The translations under genes and the position numbers were made by a program. A stretch of 64,000 bases of DNA. Source: Shinella sp032095155. Its GTDB lineage: Bacteria > Pseudomonadota > Alphaproteobacteria > Rhizobiales > Rhizobiaceae. Shown in pieces: positions 56,548 through 64,000 of this stretch. The stretch's first letter is position 1. Each line of letters opens with the position of its first letter. The DNA is taken from positions 136,048 through 200,047 of the forward strand of contig NZ_JBLZPK010000034.1 of assembly GCF_049199905.1 (NCBI RefSeq), read 5' to 3'. Below the pieces are notes generated by a model. It did not search any database, was not told the DNA's origin, and saw only the letters and a program-made list of their open reading frames with translations.

Positions 56548-57953
56548 TGGTAAAGGGACGGCTGAAACCCGGCGATGAGATCGATGGCTTCGTCATCGAG
56601 GACATCGCGCACAATGGCGGCATGGCGCGGATCTGGCAGGTTTCCCGGCCGGATATCGACTGCCCTATCCTTATGAAGGTGCCGGTCATCGGCGAAGGCG
56701 ACGATCCCGCCGCCATCGTCGGCTTCGAGATGGAGCAGATGATCCTGCCGCGCCTCAGCGGCCCGCACGTGCCGCGCTTCGTCGCCAACGGCGATTTTGC
56801 CACCCTGCCCTATATCGTCATGGAGCGCCTGCCCGGCACCTCGCTCTATCCGCTGCTCGAGCGCCTGCCGCTGCCGCCCGACGAGGTCGCCGCCATCGGC
56901 GCCAAGGTCGCGGTCGCGCTCGATTCGCTGCACCGGCAGAATGTCGTGCATCTCGATCTCAAACCCTCCAACGTGATGTTCCGCGAGAGCGGCGAGGCGG
57001 TGCTGATCGACTATGGCCTTGCCCGCCACATCCATCTGCCGGACCTGATGGACGAGCAGTTCCGCCTGCCCTATGGCACCGCGCCCTATATGGCGCCTGA
57101 ACAGGTGCTCGGCACGCGCAGCGATTTCCGCAGCGACCTCTTCGCGCTCGGCGTCATGCTCTATTTCTTCGCGACCAGCGCGCGCCCGTTCGGCGATCCG
57201 CAGCGGTTGAAGGGCCTGAAACGCCGGCTCTGGCGCGATCCCTTGCCGCCGCGCGCCCGCAATGGTGCGATCCCGCTGGCGCTACAGGAAATCATCCTGC
57301 GCTGCCTGGAGGTAAACCCCGCCTGGCGTTATCCGAGTGCGGCACAGCTCGCGCTCGATCTGCAGGACATGTCCGCGGTCAAGCTCACCGCGCGGGCGGA
57401 GAAAATGAAGCGCGACACCTTCGGCACCGTGCTGCGCCGCCGCTTCAATCCGGTGCCGATCGAGACGGTGAAGCCGCAGACGGCGGAAACGCAGCTTGCC
57501 AATGCGCCGATCGTTGCGGTGGCGATCAACCTTTCGGGTAGCACGCCGGAATTGGACGAAGCAAAGCGTAGGACGGTCGCACGCATCATCGAGAACACGC
57601 CGGATGCCCGCATCGCCTGCCTCAACGTGCTGAAGATCAACCGCATCGCGCTCGACACCTCGCTCGACGAGGAAGGCCGCAACAAGCATGTCATGCGGCT
57701 GGTGGAACTGCGCACCTGGTCGACGGGCCTGCCGACACCCGGCGGCGGTATCACGTTCCACGTGTTGGAGGCCGTCTCGCCGGCCGATGCCATTCTCGCC
57801 TATGCCCGCGAAAACTATGTCGACCATATCGTGATGGGTGCGCGCGCCGAATCAGCCATGCGCTCGATGCTCGGCAGCGTCTCCGGCGAGGTCGCGGCGC
57901 ATGCGCCCTGCACCGTCACCGTGGTACGCAACCGCACGCGTCCGGAAAGCTAA
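56547..57953 (+). CDS. Serine/threonine protein kinase with C-terminal universal stress protein domain
   Basis: The 468-residue protein has a Hanks-type kinase domain (about 1-300): a Gly-poor P-loop (AHNGGMARIW), lysine Lys44 (ILMKVP), the catalytic loop HLDLKPSN (135-142, His-Leu-Asp instead of HRD), DYG instead of DFG (155-157), GTAPYMAPE and DLFALGVML. A C-terminal universal stress protein fold (about 315-468) ends with IVMGARAESAMRSMLGSVSG, a typical nucleotide-binding block. No membrane segment is present. It is translationally coupled to the upstream phosphoesterase, and its stop overlaps the convergent regulator gene by four bases. Confidence 0.9.
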   Translation: MVKGRLKPGDEIDGFVIEDIAHNGGMARIWQVSRPDIDCPILMKVPVIGEGDDPAAIVGFEMEQMILPRLSGPHVPRFVANGDFATLPYIVMERLPGTSLYPLLERLPLPPDEVAAIGAKVAVALDSLHRQNVVHLDLKPSNVMFRESGEAVLIDYGLARHIHLPDLMDEQFRLPYGTAPYMAPEQVLGTRSDFRSDLFALGVMLYFFATSARPFGDPQRLKGLKRRLWRDPLPPRARNGAIPLALQEIILRCLEVNPAWRYPSAAQLALDLQDMSAVKLTARAEKMKRDTFGTVLRRRFNPVPIETVKPQTAETQLANAPIVAVAINLSGSTPELDEAKRRTVARIIENTPDARIACLNVLKINRIALDTSLDEEGRNKHVMRLVELRTWSTGLPTPGGGITFHVLEAVSPADAILAYARENYVDHIVMGARAESAMRSMLGSVSGEVAAHAPCTVTVVRNRTRPES

Positions 57954-58909
57954 GAACGAAAGCGCTTGCGATAATCGCCCGGCGTCAGCCCGACGATGCG
58001 GCCAAAAACCTTCCGGAACGCGCCGGGGTCGTTGTAGCCGACATCGACGGCGACGCTGTCCACCGAGCGGATGGTGAACTGCAACAGCTCCTGCGCCTTG
58101 GCGACACGCAGCCGCTGGCAATAATCCGAGGTCGTCAGCCCCGTCGCCTTGCGGAAGCGCCGCAGAAACGTCCGTTCCTCCAGCCCCGCCTGCGCGGCCA
58201 GCACATCGATCGCGGTTTCCCGCGCCTCGTTCGCCTGAAGGAAATGCTGCACCCTGAGGATCGCCGCATCGCCATGCAGCAGACGCGGCGAGAAGGTGCT
58301 GTAATAGCGCTGCTCGCGACCGGGCGGATCGACGACGAACTGCCGGGCGACCTCCAGCATGATCGTCGGCCCGAGAAAACGGTCGATCAGCTTCAGTCCG
58401 AGATCGACCCAGGCCATCACGCCGCCGGCCGTGACGATATCGCCGTCCTCGCTGAGCAAACGGTCCGTATCGACGGTCACGTCGGGAAAACGCATCTCGA
58501 AAGTTTCGGCGATCACCCAATTGGTGGTGATGGTGCGGCCGGCGAGCAGCCCCGTCTCTCCGAGCAGGAAGGCACCGGCGCAGATCGAGGCGAGCTGGAT
58601 GCCGGAGGCATGGCATTCGCGCAGCCAGGCCGCAAAGGGCGCCGCCTCCTCGCGCAGGATCGGGTCGCCAAGGGCCGGCGGCAGCACCAGCACCGCCGGC
58701 CGCTCCGCCGCATCGGGCGCGGCGCTGGCATCGGTCCGTACCGGCTTTCCGTCCTCCAGCCGCCAGTGGCTGACCCGGATCTTGGCACCCGCCCCGCATT
58801 TCGCCTGCGCCATATGGGTCGCCGAATTGAAGAGGTCGGTCATGCCAAGCACCGCCGCCATCTGCGCGCCGGGATAGATCACCAGTCCGATTTCGGCCGA
58901 GGAGACCAT
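57950..58909 (-). CDS. GlxA-type AraC family transcriptional regulator
   Basis: The 319-residue protein joins an N-terminal DJ-1/PfpI-like domain (IGLVIYPGAQMAAVLGMTDLF; cysteine Cys110 in ASICAGAFLLG) with a C-terminal double AraC HTH (RTFLRRFRKATGLTTSDYCQ and DVGYNDPGAFRKVFGRIVGL). Such regulators sense small molecules and often control an adjacent gene. It is divergent from an isochorismatase-like hydrolase across less than 100 bases, so that hydrolase is the likely target. Confidence 0.9.
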   Translation of the reverse strand: MVSSAEIGLVIYPGAQMAAVLGMTDLFNSATHMAQAKCGAGAKIRVSHWRLEDGKPVRTDASAAPDAAERPAVLVLPPALGDPILREEAAPFAAWLRECHASGIQLASICAGAFLLGETGLLAGRTITTNWVIAETFEMRFPDVTVDTDRLLSEDGDIVTAGGVMAWVDLGLKLIDRFLGPTIMLEVARQFVVDPPGREQRYYSTFSPRLLHGDAAILRVQHFLQANEARETAIDVLAAQAGLEERTFLRRFRKATGLTTSDYCQRLRVAKAQELLQFTIRSVDSVAVDVGYNDPGAFRKVFGRIVGLTPGDYRKRFRS

Positions 58910-59005
58910 GTCACTTTCACCCTTGATTATGTCGGTATCGCCAATGGCGAGAGATGGCAGGATGGAGGAAGAATGTCCATGACATCAACCGAGGAAGGAT
59001 TTCTC

Positions 59006-59551
59006 ATGAGCAAACGCGCCGTCATCATCGTCGACCTCCAGAAGGATTATCTCGCCACCGGCAGCTTCGCACTGGAAGGTATCGACGCCGCCGCTGACAA
59101 TGCCGCCCGCGTCGTCTCGGCGGCCCGCAGCCGCGGCGACAAGATCGTCCATGTCCATCACGTCTCGCTGGAAGCCGATTCTCCGCTCTTTGCGCCCAAC
59201 ACCGATGGCATCAATCCGATCGCCGCCGTGAAGCCGGAAGCCGGCGATACCGTCGTCATCAAGAACTACCCCAACTCCTTCCGCGACACCGTTCTTCAGG
59301 ACACGCTGAAGGCCGGCGGCATCGAGGAGGTCGTCGTCGTGGGCGCCATGAGCGACGTCTGCATCGACGCCACCGCCCGCGCCGCTGCCGATCTCGGTTA
59401 TGATCTGACGGTGGTGCACGATGCCTGTGCTACGCGCGACAAAGCTTTCGGCGATTCGGTCGTGCCGGCCGCCCAGGTCCACGCCACCATCATGTCGGCG
59501 CTGGAATTCGGCTACGGCAAGGTTACGACGACGGCGGAATACCTGTCGTAA
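59006..59551 (+). CDS. Isochorismatase-like cysteine hydrolase
   Basis: The 181-residue protein has the cysteine hydrolase triad: Asp10 (VDLQKDYL), Lys86 (VIKNYPNSF) and Cys119 (MSDVCIDATAR). Family members hydrolyse amides such as nicotinamide, ureides or isochorismate; the exact substrate is open. The ATG at 59006 is preferred because GAGGAAGGA lies just upstream; ATGs about 30 bases earlier are in frame. Expression is probably controlled by the divergent GlxA-type regulator. Confidence 0.87.
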   Translation: MSKRAVIIVDLQKDYLATGSFALEGIDAAADNAARVVSAARSRGDKIVHVHHVSLEADSPLFAPNTDGINPIAAVKPEAGDTVVIKNYPNSFRDTVLQDTLKAGGIEEVVVVGAMSDVCIDATARAAADLGYDLTVVHDACATRDKAFGDSVVPAAQVHATIMSALEFGYGKVTTTAEYLS

Positions 59552-59563
59552 AGCGCTTTCCTT

Positions 59564-59595
59564 TCATCCCCTTCGCCGCGTTGCGAAGGGGATGA
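59564..59595 (+). terminator. Hairpin after the isochorismatase-like gene
   Basis: A 12-base-pair stem (TCATCCCCTTCG / CGAAGGGGATGA) with an eight-base loop starts 13 bases after the stop codon. No U-tract follows, so it may be a weak terminator or an RNA-protecting hairpin. Confidence 0.5.
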
Positions 59596-59698
59596 ACTAT
59601 GCCCGTCATTCCCCTGTCATGTGACAATGGTGTTCCTTCGCGCGTGAATGCACCCCGGCCGCCGCCTGAAAGCGTGGCGCCTTTCGGAGACTGCGTGA

Positions 59699-60850
59699 AT
59701 GGACATGGCTCAGGCCTTCGCCCTTGCCTCGGGCGCTCTTGTCGCGACCAATCTCGCGAGCATCCTCATCGCCGGCAGGCGGCTGGATGCCACGGGCGCA
59801 CCGCCGCCGGATTTGCGCAAGAAGCCGCCGGTCTCCATCGTCATCCCCGTTCGCGGCATCGAGAATTTTACCGGCGAAACGCTGGAGCGCGCCTTCCGCC
59901 TCTCCTGGCCGCGCTACGAATTGCTGTTCTGCGTCGCCCACGGCAACGATCCGATCATCCCGCTCATCGAAAAGACCGCCGCCGCCCATCCCGAGATCGA
60001 AATGCGCATCCTCGTCGGCGATGACCGGATCAGCGCCAACCCGAAGCTGAACAATTGCGTGAAAGGCTGGCAGGCCGCCCGGCACCACTGGGTGATCCTT
60101 GCCGATTCCAACGTGCTGATGCCCGCGGACTACATCCAGCATCTCATGGGCAGCTGGCGCAGCGATTCTGGCCTCGTCTGCTCCACGCCGCTCGGCTCAC
60201 GGCCGGTGGGTTTCTGGGCGGAGGTGGAATGCATGTTCCTCAACACCCAGCAGGCGCGCTGGCAATATGCCGGCGAGGCCGTCGGGCTCGGCTTTGCACA
60301 GGGCAAGAGCATGCTCTGGTACAAGCCGATGCTCGATGCGAACGGCAGCATCCATGCGCTCAATGCCGAAATCGCCGAGGATGCCGCCTCCACCAAGCTG
60401 GTGAACCGGCTTGGCCTGAAGGTCCACCTGGTATCCGCTCCGTTCGAGCAACCGCTCGGCCGCCGCACCGAGCAGGAGATCTGGTCACGCCAGGCCCGTT
60501 GGTCGCGCCTGCGCCGCGTCACCTTCCCGAGCTTCTTCGCGCCGGAAATTCTTCTGGGCGTGCTGCCGCCATTGCTGCTCGCACTCGTCGCCGTCGCGCT
60601 GGGCGACCTGACGCTCCTGCCCACCGTCCTGATGGTGCTGGCCGGCGTCTACCTGCCGGAACTCGCCCTTGCACGGTTCAAGGGCTGGCATCTCTCGCGC
60701 TGGTCCGTGCCGGCGATGATGGCGCGCGATATCATGATGCCGGCCATCTGGCTGCGCGCCTGGATCGGCGGCACCATCGACTGGCGCGGCAACACGATGA
60801 CGATCGGCACCAATGCGTCGGAACTGAAGGAAGCTCCGGCGGGCTCGTGA
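59699..60850 (+). CDS. Ceramide glucosyltransferase (GT21 type)
   Basis: The 383-residue protein is a membrane glycosyltransferase: an N-terminal helix, a GT-A domain starting VSIVIPVRGIENFTGETLE, the D2 motif LADSNVLM (Asp136), the D3 motif AEDAAS (Glu227, Asp228) and the RQARW motif (264-268). Several C-terminal helices follow. This is the processive-type (D,D,D,RQxRW) plan of glucosylceramide synthases. Homologues are known in Agrobacterium, so glycosphingolipids may be made. The start follows GGAG; a terminator is not evident. Confidence 0.87.
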   Translation: MDMAQAFALASGALVATNLASILIAGRRLDATGAPPPDLRKKPPVSIVIPVRGIENFTGETLERAFRLSWPRYELLFCVAHGNDPIIPLIEKTAAAHPEIEMRILVGDDRISANPKLNNCVKGWQAARHHWVILADSNVLMPADYIQHLMGSWRSDSGLVCSTPLGSRPVGFWAEVECMFLNTQQARWQYAGEAVGLGFAQGKSMLWYKPMLDANGSIHALNAEIAEDAASTKLVNRLGLKVHLVSAPFEQPLGRRTEQEIWSRQARWSRLRRVTFPSFFAPEILLGVLPPLLLALVAVALGDLTLLPTVLMVLAGVYLPELALARFKGWHLSRWSVPAMMARDIMMPAIWLRAWIGGTIDWRGNTMTIGTNASELKEAPAGS

Positions 60851-60856
60851 CTCGCC

Positions 60857-61447
60857 TCAGGCTTTCGCGCGCAAGCCATCCAGCACAGTACGGAAGCCGC
60901 GCACGGCGCGTTTCGAAGTGTCCTCCGGATCGTCCGAATTGGCGATCCACAACGCCGCATGGCTGCTGGCGCCATTGATCAGCCGGGCGGCGGCTTCCGT
61001 ATCGATCTCGGCCATCGTCCCCTCCGCCTTCAGATGGTCAATGCTGCGACTGAGTGCCGCGATACAGCCGCGGCTGGTCGGCCATTGCGAGACGTCGCCC
61101 AGCACCGCCGGCCCATCGCGGAACATGATGCGCTGGATTTCCGGCTCCAACGCCATCTCGATATAGGCGACGCATTCATCGACAAAGCCCTGCCAGCGGT
61201 TCGGCGCAGCCGCCGAAATACGGTTGAGCCGCACCGTCATCTCCGCGTCGATTTCGCGCATCACGGCTTGAAGCAACCCCTTCTTGTCGCCGAAATGATG
61301 GTAGAGCGCGCCGCGCGTCAGCCCTGCGCTTGCCGTAAAATCATCCATGGACGCATCGGCATAGCCGACGGTGCCAAAGGCCTTGCGGCCGGCGGCAATC
61401 AGCTTTGCCCTTGTTTCGGCAATCATTTCCTCGCGCGGCTTGCGCAT
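60857..61447 (-). CDS. TetR family transcriptional regulator
   Basis: The 196-residue protein has the TetR HTH (RAKLIAAGRKAFGTVGYADASMDDFTASAGLTRGALYHHFGDK, residues about 13-53) and a helical ligand domain. It is divergent from an MFS transporter gene, with three ATACG-N3-CGTAT operators in the 118-base gap. The usual logic would be repression of both genes, relieved by a transported compound. It converges on the glucosyltransferase gene. Confidence 0.92.
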   Translation of the reverse strand: MRKPREEMIAETRAKLIAAGRKAFGTVGYADASMDDFTASAGLTRGALYHHFGDKKGLLQAVMREIDAEMTVRLNRISAAAPNRWQGFVDECVAYIEMALEPEIQRIMFRDGPAVLGDVSQWPTSRGCIAALSRSIDHLKAEGTMAEIDTEAAARLINGASSHAALWIANSDDPEDTSKRAVRGFRTVLDGLRAKA

Positions 61448-61463
61448 GGCGTCTCCTATTCAC

Positions 61464-61529
61464 ATACGTCGCGTATTTTATTTGACATACGTCACGTATG
61501 CAACTATTTCCTGGATATACGCCACGTAT
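61464..61529. promoter_or_regulatory. Three ATACG-N3-CGTAT operators between tetR and MFS genes
   Basis: Three exact copies of the interrupted palindrome ATACG-N3-CGTAT lie at 61464-61476 (N3 = TCG), 61487-61499 (TCA) and 61517-61529 (CCA), with centres 23 and 30 bases apart. All are in the shared promoter region. They are the obvious binding sites for the adjacent TetR repressor. Confidence 0.9.
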
Positions 61530-61565
61530 GTAAGTGGTGGAACCGCCCGTTTACAGGAGCAGGCC

Positions 61566-62789
61566 ATGTCCAACCCGTACAAGGAAATTTTCAGCGTGCC
61601 GGGAACCAAGGGGTTCTCCGCCGCCGGCTTTCTCGCCCGCCTTCCCATCGCCATGGCACCGATCGGCATCGTCGCCATGCTGTCGCAGACCCATGGTGAA
61701 TACTGGCTCGCCGGCGCCGTTTCGGCGACCTATGCGCTGACCAACGCCCTCATCGCCCCGCAAATCTCCCGCGCCGTCGACCGCTACGGCCAGTCGGCGG
61801 TGCTGATGCCGACGACCATCGTCTCCGTCATCGCCTTCCTCACGCTGATTGCCGCCGCAAACCAGGGCTGGCCGGTCTGGACGCTGTTTGCCTCCGCGCT
61901 GCTTGCCGCCGCCATGCCCAGCATGCCCGCCATGCTGCGCGCCCGCTGGACCGAACTCTTCCGCGACCGCCCGGAGCTCAACACCGCCTTTGCCTTCGAA
62001 TCGGCGGCCGACGAGCTGGTCTATATTGCCGGCGCTTCGCTCTCGGTCGGCCTCGCCGTCGCGCTCTTCCCGGAAGCCGGCATGCTGATCAGCACCGCCT
62101 TCCTGGCGCTCGGCACCCTCGCCTTCGTGCTCCAGCGGAGCACAGAACCCGCTGTTCGCCACGTCGCCGGCAGCGCGCCGCAGAAGTCGGCTATTCGCCT
62201 GCGCCCGATCCAGATTATCACGCTTGCCCTCGTCTTCGTCGGCGCAACCTTCGCGACGGCTGAAGTCAGCGCGGTCGCCATCACCAAGGATCTCGGCCAG
62301 CCGAATGCCGCAAGCCTCGTCATCGGCGTCTATGCCATCGGTTCCTTCGTTGTCGGCCTCGTGCTCGGCGCGCTGAACCCGAAGCTGGCCTTGCAGAAGC
62401 AGCTGATGATCGCCGTCACCATTCTGGCGCTCACGGCACTGCCGCTGCCCTTCGCCGGCACGGTGCCGCTGCTGGCCATCGCCGTCTTCGTCAGCGGCAT
62501 CGCCATCTCACCCACCTTCATCACCGCCTTCGGCATCGTCGAACGCCGCGTGCCCGAGGCCATGCTGACGGAAGGCGTCACCTGGGTCACGACCGGCATC
62601 GGGATCGGCATGGCGCTCGGTGCCTTCGTCGCCGGCTGGGCCGTCGATACCTTTGGCCCGCACAACGGCTTTTGGGTCTCCGTCGCAGCCGGCCTCAGTG
62701 CCGCGCTCACCATCGCGCTCGGCCAACGATCGCTGGCCGGCGAGGATTGCGCCAGCGGCATCTGCCCGCTGCCGCAGGCCGCGGAATAG
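61566..62789 (+). CDS. MFS transporter
   Basis: The 407-residue protein has about twelve hydrophobic segments in two halves. Segments such as GFLARLPIAMAPIGIVAML, SRAVDRYGQSAVLMPT and AGWAVDTFGPHNGFW are typical of major facilitator drug or metabolite exporters. The ATG at 61566 has GGAG six bases upstream; the frame upstream to 61371 overlaps the tetR gene and operators. The substrate is probably the TetR ligand. The tail is cysteine-containing (EDCASGICPLPQ). Confidence 0.9.
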   Translation: MSNPYKEIFSVPGTKGFSAAGFLARLPIAMAPIGIVAMLSQTHGEYWLAGAVSATYALTNALIAPQISRAVDRYGQSAVLMPTTIVSVIAFLTLIAAANQGWPVWTLFASALLAAAMPSMPAMLRARWTELFRDRPELNTAFAFESAADELVYIAGASLSVGLAVALFPEAGMLISTAFLALGTLAFVLQRSTEPAVRHVAGSAPQKSAIRLRPIQIITLALVFVGATFATAEVSAVAITKDLGQPNAASLVIGVYAIGSFVVGLVLGALNPKLALQKQLMIAVTILALTALPLPFAGTVPLLAIAVFVSGIAISPTFITAFGIVERRVPEAMLTEGVTWVTTGIGIGMALGAFVAGWAVDTFGPHNGFWVSVAAGLSAALTIALGQRSLAGEDCASGICPLPQAAE

Positions 62790-62795
62790 GACAGC

Positions 62796-62821
62796 AAGGC
62801 CCGGCCACCGCGCCGGGCCTT
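62796..62821 (+). terminator. Hairpin after the MFS gene
   Basis: AAGGCCCGG and CCGGGCCTT form a nine-base-pair stem with an eight-base loop, six bases after the stop codon. Only TT of the stem itself supplies U residues, so termination is uncertain. Confidence 0.5.
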
Positions 62822-63007
62822 CACGCCCACGGCTTGACGCCATCGCGCCGCACCGGTAACGAGCATTCCAAGGTTTCAGATACCTGCCGCTCGCAGACGT
62901 AAGTCCCGGTGAAATCTGATCTTCGACGACCCCGACCCTCGAAGCATTTCGTGCGGCAGGTAATGCGAGCCCCTCCCTCTTATCGGAATGCATATGAGGA
63001 GAGCGGG

Positions 63008-64000
63008 ATGTCGCAAGACCATTCCAACCTATTTCTGACCGCGCCGCTCGGCGCGCTTTTCGCCAGGACGGCAGCCCCCATCGTCTTCGTCATGAGCATG
63101 AACGGGCTTCTGACTGTCATGGATGCCGTGATGCTCGGCCTCTATGCCGGGCCGGAGGCCGTCGCCGCCGTCACGGCGGTCTTTCCCATCTTCATGCTGC
63201 TGGTGGCTCTCGCCACCCTCGTCGGCAGCGGCATGGCGAGCCTGCTGGCCCGCCGTCTCGGCGCAGGCGATCTGCCGGCGGCCCGCACCGTCTTCTCTGC
63301 CGCCCACTGGCTGGCGCTGGCCCTCGGTGCAGCTTTCATCCTGGCCTTCCTTGCCGTTGGTCCCGCCCTCATCGCCGCCATCGGCAATGGCGCGCCGGTG
63401 CTCGAAACCTTGGCCTATCGCTATATCGCGATCGTCGTGTTCTTCTCCCCGTTCCAACTGCTGCTGGCGGTCAATGTTGATGCGCTTCGCTGCGAAGGGC
63501 GCGTCGGGCTGATGGCGCTGGCGAGCCTCTTCGTCTCGCTCGCCAACCTCGCCTTCAACTATATCCTGATCGTGGGGCTCGATCTCAGCGTCACCGGCTC
63601 CGCGCTCGGGACCGTGCTGGCGCAACTGTTGGCGCTCGGCTTTCTGGTGGTGTTCAGAACTGTCGGGAAAACGAACCTGCGCCTTACGGATATCATGGGC
63701 AAACCATCCCGCCTGTCCGAACAGACACGAGACATCCTGGCGCTCGGCGCGGCGCAAAGCCTCGGCTTCATCGGTCTTGCGCTCGTCTCCGCCGCGGTCA
63801 TCGCCGCCCTGCAAATCTCGGCAGGTAGCGCATACGAAACCCTGGTCACGGCCTACGGCATCGTCACCCGCATCCTGACCTTCGCCTATCTCCCGCTGCT
63901 CGGCATGAGCCAGGCCGTGCAGACGATCCTCGGCAACAATCATGGCGCCGGCCTGACGCAGCGCGCCAATGCGGTGCTGCGCGTCGGCCTCGCCGCCGTC
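63008..64000 (+). CDS. MATE family efflux transporter (C-terminus beyond window)
   Basis: The first 331 codons are present and the frame is open at the window end. The protein begins MSQDHSNLFLTAPLGALFAR and has repeated hydrophobic segments, among them FVMSMNGLLTVMDAVMLGLY and ALRCEGRVGLMALASLFVS, with a second-half start near LGAAQSLGF. This matches multidrug and toxin extrusion (MATE) carriers of roughly 450 residues, so about 120 residues are missing. A GGAGAGCGGG stretch precedes the ATG. Confidence 0.88.
   Translation, partial: MSQDHSNLFLTAPLGALFARTAAPIVFVMSMNGLLTVMDAVMLGLYAGPEAVAAVTAVFPIFMLLVALATLVGSGMASLLARRLGAGDLPAARTVFSAAHWLALALGAAFILAFLAVGPALIAAIGNGAPVLETLAYRYIAIVVFFSPFQLLLAVNVDALRCEGRVGLMALASLFVSLANLAFNYILIVGLDLSVTGSALGTVLAQLLALGFLVVFRTVGKTNLRLTDIMGKPSRLSEQTRDILALGAAQSLGFIGLALVSAAVIAALQISAGSAYETLVTAYGIVTRILTFAYLPLLGMSQAVQTILGNNHGAGLTQRANAVLRVGLAAV

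Overview
The window looks like chromosomal DNA of an alphaproteobacterium of the Rhizobiaceae (Rhizobium / Agrobacterium / Ensifer / Shinella type). The DNA is GC-rich. The gene set and order are ones I associate with that family: phosphatidylcholine synthase, ntrBC-ntrYX-trkA-hfq-hflX, a fused ispDF, pyruvate dehydrogenase E1-beta carrying its own lipoyl domain, and the cysG-DUF2849-cysI-DUF934 cluster. One run of 98 Ns (21640-21737) suggests a draft assembly. The genus cannot be fixed from sequence reading alone.

Layout. 1-5528 (minus): BMP-type nucleoside ABC importer (substrate-binding protein cut by the window start, two permeases, double ATPase), a quinone oxidoreductase and phosphatidylcholine synthase. 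5782-8715: UbiH-type hydroxylase, AEC transporter, CcdA. 8947-9022: tRNA-Lys(UUU). 9243-21628: an accessory-looking stretch holding a minus-strand gene set (ferric-reductase-like flavocytochrome, giant tetraheme cytochrome c with a DUF4384-like tail, TPR/OmpA protein, two secreted caspase-like proteins), an orphan serralysin-type RTX metalloprotease and a GntR regulator, then the N gap. 21763-26750 (minus): ferredoxin-NADP reductase and the sulfite assimilation cluster. 26924-41734: deaminase, mazG, hflX-hfq, D-amino acid aminotransferase, trkA, ntrXY, ntrCB, dusB, ispDF and cinA. 41731-53433: RatA/Coq10-like protein, lipA, lpdA, SGNH hydrolase, pdhCBA, FtsB-like protein, enolase and kdsA. 53435-64000: VOC protein, FAD oxidoreductase, a phosphoesterase/Ser-Thr kinase pair, GlxA-type regulator with an isochorismatase-like hydrolase, ceramide glucosyltransferase, a TetR/MFS pair with three obvious operators, and a MATE transporter cut by the window end.

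The most unusual part is 9501-18354. Four of the five proteins have export signals and the fifth is a membrane protein. Both caspase-like proteins keep the His/Cys dyad and have an EF-hand-like loop. The cytochrome and one caspase share a Gln-rich linker followed by a DUF4384-like domain. Translationally coupled overlaps tie the OmpA protein and both caspases together. I infer an envelope redox/caspase module; its function is unknown and is a hypothesis.

The backbone regions are core metabolism and nitrogen regulation: lipoate synthesis next to the lipoate-using PDH complex, two-component NtrBC/NtrYX next to DusB, and siroheme synthesis (CysG) next to the siroheme enzyme CysI.
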